DNA of 64,000 nucleotides from Bacillus sp. Cs-700 (GCF_011082085.1 NZ_CP041063.1:2170001-2234000); one strand, 5' to 3'; shown: positions 44,663 through 54,074, numbered from the stretch's first letter. Made by a program: numbers and translations. Notes: a model not told the origin generated them from the sequence alone.

Positions 44663-45481
44663 TTATAAACTACTCTGACGCACCTTCAACCTTATAAAGT
44701 GCTTCTCCAACACTTTGTTTACTTCCGTAGCTTTCTCTAGCGCTACCGAATGGCCTGCTCTGCCCACAACTTCACAACGACCATTCTCGACCGCCTTCGC
44801 AATGTTCTCTGAAAGTTTAATCGTGTATGCATGATCCTGTTCACCTGCAACAGCAAGGACCGGTACAGTTACGCCTTCAAGCTCCTCTAGTACGCTATCT
44901 CGGTGGATAACATGATGAGCAGCGTCTCCGATCGACGGCTCAAGCTTTTTCATATAGTCTCTCCAGTAGTTACGCTCTCTTTCGAATTCCATCGATCCAA
45001 GAGAAGCATCACCAAACATGATATACATCAATTTATCGACAACTTCTTCCGCCCCATTCTTCTGAAGCTGTGTAACAAGCGGTTGGAACTCTTCTTTCTT
45101 ATACTCTGCTTCCCCAGAGCTTCCAAGAACTACGCACGAATGAAGAAGATCCGGCCTTCTAGCCGCAACTCTAAGCGCAATAAAGCCTCCCATCGAATTT
45201 CCGATAAAGTGACACTTCTTAATCCCTAGACCCTCAATTAATGAAATAGCATCCTTTGTAAGCGTATCTATATCAAGATTTTCTAAAGAAGACCGACCGC
45301 TATTTCCCTGTCCCCGATGGTCGTAGCAAATGACTCTATAATCTTTTGAAAAGTGTTCCACCTGGTGTTGAAACATATCCGAATTAAAAAACAACGAATG
45401 ACTAAAAACCAAAACCGGTGCATCCTTTGGACCATAATCTTCATAATAGAGCGGTGTTTCGTTCACTTCGATAAACGACAT
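44663..45481 (-). CDS. Alpha/beta hydrolase
   Basis: 272 residues. Oxyanion/strand motifs VFSHSLFFNSDMF and YDHRGQGNSG, nucleophile elbow GNSMGG, acid in GEQDHAY and the catalytic His in GRAGHSVALEK. Resembles 3-oxoadipate enol-lactonase and similar esterases. No catechol pathway genes adjoin it, so the substrate is unknown. ATG 45481 after AAAGGAGAGGG. Confidence 0.83.
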   Translation of the reverse strand: MSFIEVNETPLYYEDYGPKDAPVLVFSHSLFFNSDMFQHQVEHFSKDYRVICYDHRGQGNSGRSSLENLDIDTLTKDAISLIEGLGIKKCHFIGNSMGGFIALRVAARRPDLLHSCVVLGSSGEAEYKKEEFQPLVTQLQKNGAEEVVDKLMYIMFGDASLGSMEFERERNYWRDYMKKLEPSIGDAAHHVIHRDSVLEELEGVTVPVLAVAGEQDHAYTIKLSENIAKAVENGRCEVVGRAGHSVALEKATEVNKVLEKHFIRLKVRQSSL

Positions 45482-45603
45482 AGGTAACCCTCTCCTTTAA
45501 TATGAATTTAGTTATGGTGTATCCTCTACAAGCTTCGCTACCAGTTTGCAAATCCCTCTTTCCAAATGAACCGAGCTCCAATTATTCGTATACGAGCAAA
45601 TCT

Positions 45604-45642
45604 TTCGACAAATTGTTCCTTATATCGGGTGGTGACAGGCAC
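45604..45642 (+). repeat. Composite REP copy 14 (22-nt register)
   Basis: Box TTCGACAAAT at 45604; hairpin CGGGTGGTGACAGGCAC at 45626-45642, in a divergent region before paaK. Confidence 0.86.
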
Positions 45643-45785
45643 TCGCGAACTCGCAATTTCACAAACTCCCGACCAAAGACACAATTCCCATAAATCCCAT
45701 TGACCCCTCTTCCATAAAAAGGTACCTTTAATATGACACTATTACTCTCAGTCGTTTAATTTGTATCATACAAGGAGGCTACCGT

Positions 45786-47135
45786 ATGGCAATTTATTCA
45801 GAACGAGAAACGTGGAATACGAAGCAAATGCACGCCCACCAATTAGAAGGCTTAAAACGCACCGTTACAAACGCCTATCACAATGTCCCTTTCTATCATG
45901 ACGCTTTTAAAGACGTACATATCACTCCTGATGAGATCCAGTCACTTGACGACCTGCCCCGCCTTCCTTTCACTCAAAAACAGCACTTACGAGAGAACTA
46001 CCCTTTCAGTATGCTCGCTTGCCCCAAGGAAGACATCATTCGGATTCATGCTTCGTCTGGAACGAGTGGAAAGCCTACCGTGGTCGCTTACACAAAGAAT
46101 GACATTGATCATTGGACTGACATTGTCGCAAGGTCCATTACACTCGCAGGCGGACAAAAGGGAGATATTCTTCATAACGCCTATGGTTATGGCCTCTTTA
46201 CAGGTGGACTAGGTCTTCATGGCGGATCTGAAAAACTCGGCTGCGCAACGGTTCCTATTTCAGGTGGTAACACCGCCAATCAAATCACCCTCATTCAAGA
46301 TTTCAAACCTAAGATCATATGCTCTACGCCTTCTTATCTCCTAAACATTGGAGAAGCGATGATGATGCAAGGAATTGATCCTGCCACTACTTCTTTAAAA
46401 TATGCCATACTCGGTGCCGAACCCTGGTCCGAAGAAATGAGGTTCCAGATCGAAAAATTGTTCCAGCTTAAAGCATCTGATATATACGGTCTAAGCGAAG
46501 TCATGGGGCCTGGTATCGCGATGGAGTGCGTGGAATGTCAGGACGGACTCCACATTGCAGATGATCACTTTCTAGTTGAAGTGATCAACCCGGATACGCT
46601 CGAACCAGTTGACGACGGGCAATATGGCGAACTTGTTTTTACTAGTCTTACGAAAGAAGCCCTGCCAACCATTCGCTATCGCACAGGTGACATTTCCTCC
46701 ATTACAAGAGAAAGGTGTCTCTGCGGGAGGACAACAACAAGAATGAGTCGAGTAAAAGGACGAATTGATGATATGCTCATTATTCGTGGTGTCAACGTGT
46801 TCCCTTCTGAAATTGAACGATATATTTGTGACCTAGAAGAACTTGTACCTCATTACCAAATTCACCTGCAGAAAAAAGGACACCTGGATCACGTGACGTT
46901 GCACGTCGAGGTATGTGAAGAATTCTATGGGAAATTATCGTACAAAGAGGACTTCACACACCCCCTCGCCACCGACCTTACAAATCGAATTAGAAAAACC
47001 TTAAAAATGAAAACGCTTATATCAGTAGACGTAAACTTAAAGTCGCCAAAATCCATCCCTCGTTCTGAAGGAAAAGCAAAGCGCATCGTAGATCATCGAT
47101 CTCGATCTTCTATCTCCCCTAATATCACGATCTAG
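45786..47135 (+). CDS. paaK: Phenylacetate-CoA ligase
   Basis: 449 residues of the adenylate-forming PaaK subgroup. ATP motif HASSGTSGKPTVVAYT, GHGLFTGG-like YGYGLFTGGLGLHGG, DIYGLSEVMGPG, TRTGD-like IRYRTGD, and the C-terminal RVKGRIDDMLIIRGVNVFPSEIE in two parts (GRIDDMLIIRGVNVFPSEIE). It makes phenylacetyl-CoA or another aryl-CoA. AAGGAGG precedes ATG 45786. No other paa genes are present in the window. Confidence 0.88.
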   Translation: MAIYSERETWNTKQMHAHQLEGLKRTVTNAYHNVPFYHDAFKDVHITPDEIQSLDDLPRLPFTQKQHLRENYPFSMLACPKEDIIRIHASSGTSGKPTVVAYTKNDIDHWTDIVARSITLAGGQKGDILHNAYGYGLFTGGLGLHGGSEKLGCATVPISGGNTANQITLIQDFKPKIICSTPSYLLNIGEAMMMQGIDPATTSLKYAILGAEPWSEEMRFQIEKLFQLKASDIYGLSEVMGPGIAMECVECQDGLHIADDHFLVEVINPDTLEPVDDGQYGELVFTSLTKEALPTIRYRTGDISSITRERCLCGRTTTRMSRVKGRIDDMLIIRGVNVFPSEIERYICDLEELVPHYQIHLQKKGHLDHVTLHVEVCEEFYGKLSYKEDFTHPLATDLTNRIRKTLKMKTLISVDVNLKSPKSIPRSEGKAKRIVDHRSRSSISPNITI

Positions 47136-47149
47136 AAAAACCAAAATAG

Positions 47150-47176
47150 AACAGGCTGACGATGCGCCAGCCTGTT
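47150..47176. terminator. Terminator shared by paaK and the CWB2-VanY gene
   Basis: ACAGGCTG-ACGATGCGC-CAGCCTGT. A REP box starts at its last bases (TTCGACA at 47175). Confidence 0.72.
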
Positions 47177-47214
47177 CGACATTTATTGACATATACCGGG
47201 TGGTGACAGGCACC
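47175..47214 (+). repeat. Composite REP copy 15 (22-nt register)
   Basis: Box TTCGACATTT at 47175; hairpin CGGGTGGTGACAGGCACC at 47197-47214. The stretch 47177-47219 is identical to 50131-50173. Confidence 0.88.
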
Positions 47215-47227
47215 ATTCACGACCATT

Positions 47228-48742
47228 CTACCTCAAGTACTCCTCCAGCACACGTTCATTATCCTTCATATAACGCGCAATAGTCTGCCCCACATACCGT
47301 AAGTGCCATGGTTCGTATTTATATCCGGTTACGCTTTCTCTCTCTTCTGGATAGCGAATAATAAAGCCATACTCATGGGCATGTTGAGCGACCCAGCGTC
47401 CTTCATCCGTGTTTGCAAATTCTTCAACTAATCCATAATTCACATCAGGACTTGTAACATCCATTGCTAAGCCAGTTTGATGCTCACTATGTCCGGGCTT
47501 TGCGCTTACTCGATTGGCATATGCCTCACCATATTGTTTCACTAGACGATCATGAATGGCTTTTTGACGTGCGTAGGAGCGATAGCCTGACTGTGCATAC
47601 AAATCAAGGCCCGCTTTTTCTGCCGCCTGGAAAAGCTCTTCTAAGTGAGGAACTGCAATAGCGTTCATGTTACGCTTCTCATGATCTTCTCGAAAAGGAA
47701 ATGGAACGTCAGGCTCTCGTACGTTAGGAACATAATCTGCCGGAATACCTCTCTGCTTATTAACTAGTAAAAGCTGTATTGGTAATGAGAGTTCTGTTCC
47801 AACATACTGATCGATTGCTCCAGTGCCGCCAAGTACACGAAACGACTTTACTCCATTTTCATCAATAAATAGTTTCGTAGCGTTAGGAACATAGTTTTTT
47901 TCAATCAGCATTAGCGGATCCTTTGTTTTCGCTGCTAATACGGAACCCGCTAGTGCGTCTGCGAAGTCAAACCCTGTAGCAACATACAGCTGATCAGCGT
48001 CTTTTCGTCCAAATTCATCTGCTACTGCTCGTGACGTTTCAAATCGGTCACTTCCTGAAACTCGCTCAGAAGAAGGGATTGCATTATCCACGGACTCGCT
48101 GATCACACCTTCCCCGCCAATAAGATAATTTCTGCTCGTTTCGTTTACTAATTTCTGCGAAGAAGCAGGTAGTTTCCCTTTTGTGGTTAATAAAATCGGA
48201 TACCCTTCTCGAGCTGCATACGCTGAAATAGAGAGTGCATCCGGAAAATCTTCACCGCTCGCGACAACTGCTCTATCATACGTGTCTAATTCATTAGCAA
48301 TTTTAGCCGCCGTTTCGTAGCGATCTTGTCCAGATACCCGCTGAACCGCTAAATCCATCTCCTCTTTTAGATGCCGTTCCACTGAATCTGATATCGCACC
48401 TTTCCCACCAAGAATGATCACTTTACTCGCACCGATTCTAGCAATCTCCTGCGCTGTCTTACTCGATATGTATGTAGAAGAAGTTAATAGGATTGGCGCA
48501 TTTTCTTGATGGGCTAGCGGCGTACCAGCCAATGCATCAGGAAAGTCATTCGCTCTCGCTAGAATCACAACCTCGCTGCCATTAGGCCATCCTTTTTTAG
48601 CTACTTCGACTGCCGTTTGAATGCGGTCTTTCCCTGAAATACGCTCCATTTCAATCGCATTCGCTACTTTTGGAAATAATAGAGCTAGAAATAGAAAACT
48701 AACTCCTATTATCAAACCTTTTCTAGAATACGTTCCGATCAT
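47228..48742 (-). CDS. Cell-surface D-alanyl-D-alanine carboxypeptidase (CWB2 x3 + VanY)
   Basis: 504 residues from ATG 48742, 6 nt after GAGGTG. Signal peptide to about residue 30 (KVANA), then three cell-wall-binding type 2 repeats (each with RISGxDRxxTA, ILARANDFPDALAGTPLA, VIILGG), and a C-terminal VanY/DacB-like peptidase: SGYRSYARQ, KPGHSEHQTGLAMDV (zinc ligands H and D) and EPWHLRY. It trims the terminal D-Ala of peptidoglycan stems while held to the wall by CWB2. The same anchor is used by the pullulanase in this window. Confidence 0.9.
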   Translation of the reverse strand: MIGTYSRKGLIIGVSFLFLALLFPKVANAIEMERISGKDRIQTAVEVAKKGWPNGSEVVILARANDFPDALAGTPLAHQENAPILLTSSTYISSKTAQEIARIGASKVIILGGKGAISDSVERHLKEEMDLAVQRVSGQDRYETAAKIANELDTYDRAVVASGEDFPDALSISAYAAREGYPILLTTKGKLPASSQKLVNETSRNYLIGGEGVISESVDNAIPSSERVSGSDRFETSRAVADEFGRKDADQLYVATGFDFADALAGSVLAAKTKDPLMLIEKNYVPNATKLFIDENGVKSFRVLGGTGAIDQYVGTELSLPIQLLLVNKQRGIPADYVPNVREPDVPFPFREDHEKRNMNAIAVPHLEELFQAAEKAGLDLYAQSGYRSYARQKAIHDRLVKQYGEAYANRVSAKPGHSEHQTGLAMDVTSPDVNYGLVEEFANTDEGRWVAQHAHEYGFIIRYPEERESVTGYKYEPWHLRYVGQTIARYMKDNERVLEEYLR

Positions 48743-48823
48743 GGTCATCACCTCGATGAACCATTCCCTTTTATAGCATATGCAAACGTTCACTATAACG
48801 AAAAATCAGGAGATTAAAGCTGT

Positions 48824-48859
48824 AAAAAACCTCAATGCATCACAACATTGAGGTTTTTT
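48824..48859 (-). terminator. Hairpin terminator between the acyltransferase and the CWB2-VanY gene
   Basis: AAAAACCTCAATG...CATTGAGGTTTTTT; serves the acyltransferase gene at 48882. Confidence 0.9.
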
Positions 48860-48881
48860 GCGCTTAATTTAATCCTAATAA

Positions 48882-49970
48882 TCACTTTCCCTCCAAAACA
48901 ACTTCCGGTACCCGGTTTGCAGCCTTTCTTTTCCTAGCTGGAACTGTCACAATGTATTGATTAAGTGGAAGAAGTTGAATTCCGCGAATAACTAAAATAC
49001 TGGTTACGAGAACTAGGCCAAATATCATTGGAAAAGTTGCCGTGGTCCACGCTCCATCTGGAAGTGATCGCGAATAAAAAAAGATGACCAGAGGGTGAAC
49101 CAGATAGATGCCCATCGATAAATTCCCGAGCATTTCAAAGAATTTTCCAAGCCAATCTACTTTTCGAAGAGATTGATACATGCCAATAACAGCCACGGTC
49201 ATCACCGGGATATTCACCATGTTGGCCCATCTGTTATTCGGAATTGAACCTTTCAACTTGTACTCATAGACGGCTATAACGACTAATCCACCAAAAACAA
49301 TATAGCCAAACCAGTCTATTTTTTTCCCAATTCGCTGAATAGACTCCCAGTGATAAGCAAGGAATCCACCAAAAATAAAGAAGAACACCCACTTCGTAAA
49401 AATAGCTCTCTGCGTTAAAAGCTCCGTTACAAGACTTGTCGTTTCTGGAGAGTAGAAATGAACAAAATAAACGTTGAGACATAGGGCTAGGATAAGGAGA
49501 ATCCACCAACCGATTTTTGATTTAACAAGTTGGAGAATAGGAAAAATGAGATAGAATTGAAAAACGATCGACATGAAATAAAGATGATAATAAGATTCTC
49601 CCATCGCAAAATCAACAAGAAAGCTCTTCCAATCCGTGTAGATTTCCGCACCCAATACGACCTTCATAAATATAAGGTAAAAAACACTCCAGATCAGAAA
49701 TGGCATACCGATCTTTACCATGCGAGAATGATAGAATCGCTTCACATCAAACCCCTTATTTCGAACCTGTAGAAACAAAAGGAAACCACTAATCACAGCA
49801 AAAATCGGTGTTCCAAACCGGCCAATCTGATTAAAGAACTGCGTTATCTCATTAAATTCATTCCCATGCTTGCCATAGTAATTAGCTGAAACATGGACAA
49901 ATAATACAAATATGCAGGCTATGGCTCTCAGGAAATGAATTTCATTAATATATTGATTTGCTTTCTGCAT
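48882..49970 (-). CDS. Acyltransferase 3 (OatA-like membrane O-acyltransferase)
   Basis: 362 residues with about ten membrane segments. Catalytic features of the family are present: R and H in FLRAIACIFVLFVHVSANYY, GRFGTPIFAVISGFLLF and GIYLVHPLVIFF. It probably moves an acetyl or other acyl group onto a surface polysaccharide or lipid; no SGNH domain is attached. A diverged homologue is encoded just upstream. ATG 49970 without a clear strong ribosome binding site. Confidence 0.82.
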   Translation of the reverse strand: MQKANQYINEIHFLRAIACIFVLFVHVSANYYGKHGNEFNEITQFFNQIGRFGTPIFAVISGFLLFLQVRNKGFDVKRFYHSRMVKIGMPFLIWSVFYLIFMKVVLGAEIYTDWKSFLVDFAMGESYYHLYFMSIVFQFYLIFPILQLVKSKIGWWILLILALCLNVYFVHFYSPETTSLVTELLTQRAIFTKWVFFFIFGGFLAYHWESIQRIGKKIDWFGYIVFGGLVVIAVYEYKLKGSIPNNRWANMVNIPVMTVAVIGMYQSLRKVDWLGKFFEMLGNLSMGIYLVHPLVIFFYSRSLPDGAWTTATFPMIFGLVLVTSILVIRGIQLLPLNQYIVTVPARKRKAANRVPEVVLEGK

Positions 49971-50091
49971 TTACTCACATCCATTTGAAAATTGAATTCC
50001 ACCAAATTATATAACCGTTCCACTAGTAAATGGAGATTCCTGAAGATTATTTACACAAAATTAACGTCGCTGTAAAGATTCACTAGCAACG

Positions 50092-50127
50092 TAAAAAGCT
50101 CTTTCCCCAACATCAGGAAAGAGCCTT
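50092..50127 (-). terminator. Terminator overlapped by the end of the second acyltransferase gene
   Basis: AAGGCTCTTTCC / GGAAAGAGCTTTTT on the minus strand. The present stop codon of the gene (50113-50115) lies within the hairpin, which shows that the reading frame has been extended into it. Confidence 0.78.
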
Positions 50128-51207
50128 CTCTCGACATTTATTGACATATACCGGGTGGTGACAGGCACCATTCGAACCATACGACTTGCTCAGGCGGTAT
50201 CTTTTCAATTCCATTTTCATTGGAAACATTTCGATTACTCTACTAATAAAGAGCGTTGTTCCTAGAACAACTGAGTAAACAAGAACACTATATTCACTAC
50301 CAAACATAAATTCAGGCATAACAGTGGAAAATGCGAAAACAACTACAGGAAGTGCGAGATAGATACCAAAAGCACTTTTACCGATTGCTGCAAGGAAAAT
50401 ATCTAATAAAACAACTCTCTCCACAAATGGATAGATCACTAGTAAAGAAATCGTCACAAGAGGGATAGCGACCATCATCCATACACCTTCAGCCATGCCA
50501 CCGTTCAAATCAACAACTGTGAGTCCAACCAAGACGAACATGATACCAAATCCAACCCAGTTCAACTTCTTCGCTAGCATTTGAATCTTCTCTCCGTAAC
50601 AAGCTAGAAAGCTACCAAATACAAAGAAAAAGATCCAATTCGTAAGAAAGGCTGGATGGTCTAGAACAGCTTGAACCGTCGTTGTTCCTGAAAAATAGCC
50701 ATTAAGTGCGAAATAACTGGTTAAGCCAGAAACGGCTAGCATCAACGCCCACCCTGTTTTTGATTTAACGAGTTTCAGTAACGGATAAAGAAGCAGAAAT
50801 TGTAGAACAGCTATGACAAAAGACAATGTATAGAAAGCTTCATCCACTACCACATGAAAAGGAAGTGCTCCCCATCCAGTAACTAGACTTTCGCCCTCTA
50901 TCATCTTCATCAAGACGAAGTAGAATGAACCCCACAATGCAACAAGCAAAATCATTTTCGAAACAACGGATCGACTGAAAGACTTCTTTTCAAGCTGTTG
51001 ATTGCGGACTTTATGAAATACGAATGCACCAACAATCACAGCAAAAGCTGCGATGCTAAATCGACCACTTGTATGAGAAAAAGACGCTATTTCTGAAAAA
51101 GCTTCTTTTAAAGCAAACATCTCAAACACTTGCACACCTACTAAAATCAAACAGGCAATCGCACTAAGAAAATAGATTTCATTTAGACCAGTTCTCGTTT
51201 TCTGCAT
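50113..51207 (-). CDS. Acyltransferase-3 paralogue, probably inactive; C-terminus rewritten by a REP copy
   Basis: 364 residues, alignable along its length with the neighbour at 48882 (start MQK..LNEI.FL.AIAC; then VFFFVFG-like segments, LVKSK.GW). The conserved R is S (FLSAIAC), the catalytic H is Q (LVGVQVF), the second H is L (GIYLALPV), and SGF has become VGA. These losses suggest no catalysis. The last about 18 residues (GACHHPVYVNKCREKALS) are read from a REP copy and a terminator arm. It may be a decaying duplicate or a non-catalytic partner. Confidence 0.75.
   Translation of the reverse strand: MQKTRTGLNEIYFLSAIACLILVGVQVFEMFALKEAFSEIASFSHTSGRFSIAAFAVIVGAFVFHKVRNQQLEKKSFSRSVVSKMILLVALWGSFYFVLMKMIEGESLVTGWGALPFHVVVDEAFYTLSFVIAVLQFLLLYPLLKLVKSKTGWALMLAVSGLTSYFALNGYFSGTTTVQAVLDHPAFLTNWIFFFVFGSFLACYGEKIQMLAKKLNWVGFGIMFVLVGLTVVDLNGGMAEGVWMMVAIPLVTISLLVIYPFVERVVLLDIFLAAIGKSAFGIYLALPVVVFAFSTVMPEFMFGSEYSVLVYSVVLGTTLFISRVIEMFPMKMELKRYRLSKSYGSNGACHHPVYVNKCREKALS
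50130..50169 (+). repeat. Composite REP copy 16 (22-nt register), inside a coding frame
   Basis: Box CTCGACATTT at 50130; hairpin CGGGTGGTGACAGGCACC at 50152-50169. Read on the minus strand as GACHHP. Confidence 0.88.
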
Positions 51208-51710
51208 GAGCTCACATCCTGTTATGGTTTGGCTTGATTTCTACCTCCATTATAAAGATGAGTGACTCGCTGTGGAGGATGTTTGGGGAATCTTTACAAA
51301 AGATTAATAACTACTACATGAAGTATTTACTGTCTGTAGAAGATGACAATTAGTACCTATTCCTTTCCTTTACTTGATAAGAGGATGAAAACTCCTTTTC
51401 TTATTCGTAGCTCACACCAACAAACCAGCTGTTCTGATGCAACTTGTCAGCCCTGTAAAGATAGTCATTCTTTGTCCAATGTTTTCTATCTGATCTAGTG
51501 CCTTCAGTCAGGAAAGGCATTAGGAAGTCAAGAACTGAATCAAGAGGTATGAAAAGATTTATCTTTCAAATGAAAAAGAGAGGATGATAAGTGATAAGAA
51601 AAGGGGGATGCGGGTCAGATTTGATGGGGGTTGGAGTGGAAAATATAGTGCACATAAAAGAAAAAAACATCACCAGTACTTCTCCAGCGATGCTTGTACC
51701 TTGATCTTCA
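51208..51710. other. 500-nt intergenic stretch
   Basis: No convincing gene or RNA on either strand. It holds the promoter region of the acyltransferase paralogue at the left and ends at a REP copy. Short open frames lack ribosome binding sites. Confidence 0.5.
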
Positions 51711-51750
51711 TTCGACAAATACTTACAAATCCCGGGTGGTGACAGGCACC
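51711..51750 (+). repeat. Composite REP copy 17 (22-nt register), inside the kinase frame
   Basis: Box TTCGACAAAT at 51711; hairpin CGGGTGGTGACAGGCACC at 51733-51750. It codes the last kinase residues (VPVTTRDL) and its stop codon. Confidence 0.88.
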
Positions 51751-53885
51751 GTTAAAGCCTTCAAAGGCAACAACACACTAACAGTTGTTCCCACTCCTAG
51801 TTCACTATCGAATTCAATCCGTCCGCCGTGCTCGTGAACGATTTTATAGCAAACCACTAATCCCAAACCTGTGCCAGCTTCTTTATTCGAGAAGAAGGGA
51901 TCACCCAGATGCTTTAGACGTTCTTTCGAAATGCCTACACCATGATCGGAGATAGCTATTCGGAACGTCTCTCCATCTTGACTCGTTTGAATCGTTAGCT
52001 CCCCTCCATCTGGCATCGACTCAATCCCATTTTTAATCAGATTGATTAAGACCTGTTTGATTTGATTCACTTCACACTCCACAAGATCAAGTGCTTCTTG
52101 AAGGTCTTTCTTTATACATACATTGTTTATACGCGCCTGCGAGTTCATAATCGATAACGTATCACAAATAAGCGTTGTCACATCTGCCTGCTGATAGGTG
52201 ACAGCTTGTGGCTTTGCAAGGGATAAAAACTCTGAAATGATGTTCTCGATTCGATTCATCTCAGACAGCATCAACTCGTGAATTTTCCCATCAATTTTCC
52301 CTTTGTATAATTGAATAAATCCTTTCACTGCCGTTAATGGATTCCGAACCTCATGGGCCACTGCAGCTGCTAGTTGTCCAATAACCGAAAGCTTTTCGGA
52401 ACGAAGCAACAATTCTTCCGTGCGTTTTCGATCACCGATATACCGCGTAAACGCCGAGATCGCGAGCACATTTCCCTTCTGATCTCTAAGCGGAGAGTAC
52501 GTTACGCTAACCTCCAATAAACTGCCATCTTTATGCTTTCGAAAGGCTTCATAACCAATGATCTCTTTGCCACTTTTCACCGTATCACAAATAGACTTTG
52601 CTTCATCGCGATTTCCATCAGGATAGAGCTCAATCATTTCACGGGGCATTTCTTTTTCAGAATACCCATATAGTCGTTGAAATGCCAAGTTCGTTTTTAA
52701 CACTTCTCCATTTAAGGTAATAACAGAAATTCCGTCTGCACTATTAGAAAAAATCGACTCCAAAAGCTCTTTCGTTTCAATTAAATCTTCTTCTACCTTC
52801 TTCCGATGTGTGCTATCCCGACCAATCGAAATCAGATAGCCGCTTTCACCTTCGCCTAAAGAACCGGTTGCTTTGACAATATCAAACGTTCGTTCTTCTC
52901 CATTATGTAAAAGCTGATGTTCGAATTGAATATTAGATGCATTGTCCTTTGTTAGATCAGATGGAAATGCCTCTTTTAAAAGGGGAATCGCATCCCACTT
53001 CGCACTCCCAATTTCAGCAAACGTTTGGCCTACTACATCCTGTCCTTCTAAGTTAAAAAGTTTCTTCGCATATTGATTCATCTCGAGTATCTGGCCATCA
53101 TGGTTTTGAAAAACGACAAATTCCGGCATAGAGTTAATTAGAGAACGAAGAAGTTCTTCTTGTTTAAATGCTTCTTGCTGTGCCGATTTGTAAGCAGTAA
53201 TATCTTTTAAAATGTTATAGGCACCGATGTACGACTGATTAATTTTAATTGGAATCGTTTTAACTTCGATATAGATTAAATCCCCATTTTTATGAGTAAT
53301 GCTTGTTTCATAGACTTGCGCTTTTCCTTGTAATGCTTTGTTCGTATAATATTTTATTCTTTTTAATTCTTGAAATGAAATATTCTTTTCATATGTATGG
53401 ATAATCTCGCATTTTTCATAGCCAATCATTAATTGAAGAGATTGATTAATATCCGTAATGCGACCATCCCTGTCAACAAAAATAATTCCGTCCGGGTTTT
53501 CAGCAATTAAAAAATCATGTTTTAAGTGTAGTTCACTTAACTCTTGTTTCATATTTTCTTCATGATTCGAGGTTAATGTTTTCATACAAACGAAAAGCAT
53601 AAGATTTTCTTCCAAAGACGAAATTTCAATAAGGTGAGCTTCCTTGTCCAAAACCGAAGTGAAAAAAATTTCGATCGGATTTTCTGTTGAAGAACAGTTA
53701 AGTTCCTTCATAAAATGTTGAGCAGAATGATCAATCATCCATATCTGATTAATACGATAACGCTCTTTATTCTCATCTTCTGGAAGAATCTTTTTCCCTT
53801 CTTCGTTAGCGTAAACAACAGACCCTTGTAAATCTACTACGAATAGTGGGAGGGGAATTCTACCATAATATTTTTCGTAACTCAC
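51723..53885 (-). CDS. Multi-PAS sensor histidine kinase, sporulation-kinase type
   Basis: About 720 residues from GTG 53885 (GGAGGG 10 nt before; TTG 53903 overlaps that site). At least four PAS domains fill about 1-490, with PAC-like segments (YEAFRKHKDGSLLEVSVTYSP). The HisKA box is AHEVRNPLTAVKGFIQLYKG (H511), as in the Kin kinases of the Spo0F phosphorelay; then NLIKNGIESM, SDHGVGI and GTGLGLVVCYKI. No membrane segment and no response regulator next to it, which also fits a phosphorelay kinase. The last eight residues and the stop come from a REP copy. Confidence 0.85.
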   Translation of the reverse strand: MSYEKYYGRIPLPLFVVDLQGSVVYANEEGKKILPEDENKERYRINQIWMIDHSAQHFMKELNCSSTENPIEIFFTSVLDKEAHLIEISSLEENLMLFVCMKTLTSNHEENMKQELSELHLKHDFLIAENPDGIIFVDRDGRITDINQSLQLMIGYEKCEIIHTYEKNISFQELKRIKYYTNKALQGKAQVYETSITHKNGDLIYIEVKTIPIKINQSYIGAYNILKDITAYKSAQQEAFKQEELLRSLINSMPEFVVFQNHDGQILEMNQYAKKLFNLEGQDVVGQTFAEIGSAKWDAIPLLKEAFPSDLTKDNASNIQFEHQLLHNGEERTFDIVKATGSLGEGESGYLISIGRDSTHRKKVEEDLIETKELLESIFSNSADGISVITLNGEVLKTNLAFQRLYGYSEKEMPREMIELYPDGNRDEAKSICDTVKSGKEIIGYEAFRKHKDGSLLEVSVTYSPLRDQKGNVLAISAFTRYIGDRKRTEELLLRSEKLSVIGQLAAAVAHEVRNPLTAVKGFIQLYKGKIDGKIHELMLSEMNRIENIISEFLSLAKPQAVTYQQADVTTLICDTLSIMNSQARINNVCIKKDLQEALDLVECEVNQIKQVLINLIKNGIESMPDGGELTIQTSQDGETFRIAISDHGVGISKERLKHLGDPFFSNKEAGTGLGLVVCYKIVHEHGGRIEFDSELGVGTTVSVLLPLKALTVPVTTRDL

Positions 53886-53968
53886 AGCGACCACACCCTC
53901 CAAAATTTGGCTTTCATTCCTTTTATTATCTCATATTTTATAATTGCTGTAAGGCTTCAAAAAAGAAA

Positions 53969-53992
53969 TAAACCGCTGACTACAGCGGTTTA
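53969..53992 (-). terminator. Terminator of the ECF sigma operon
   Basis: AAACCGCTG-ACTA-CAGCGGTTT with T-rich sequence on the minus strand. Confidence 0.82.
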
Positions 53993-54047
53993 CTCTTTCC
54001 CTCTATTAACTTAGAGATAGCGGGCACTCTTCCTACATACCAAGCGA

Positions 54048-54067
54048 TTAATCAAACGTTTGTTTAA
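54048..54067. repeat. 20-bp palindrome family, copy E
   Basis: TTAATCAAACGTTTGTTTAA, 7 nt from the stop of the last gene of the sigma operon and before its terminator. Identical to copies C and F. Confidence 0.68.
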
Positions 54068-54074
54068 CGTCAAC

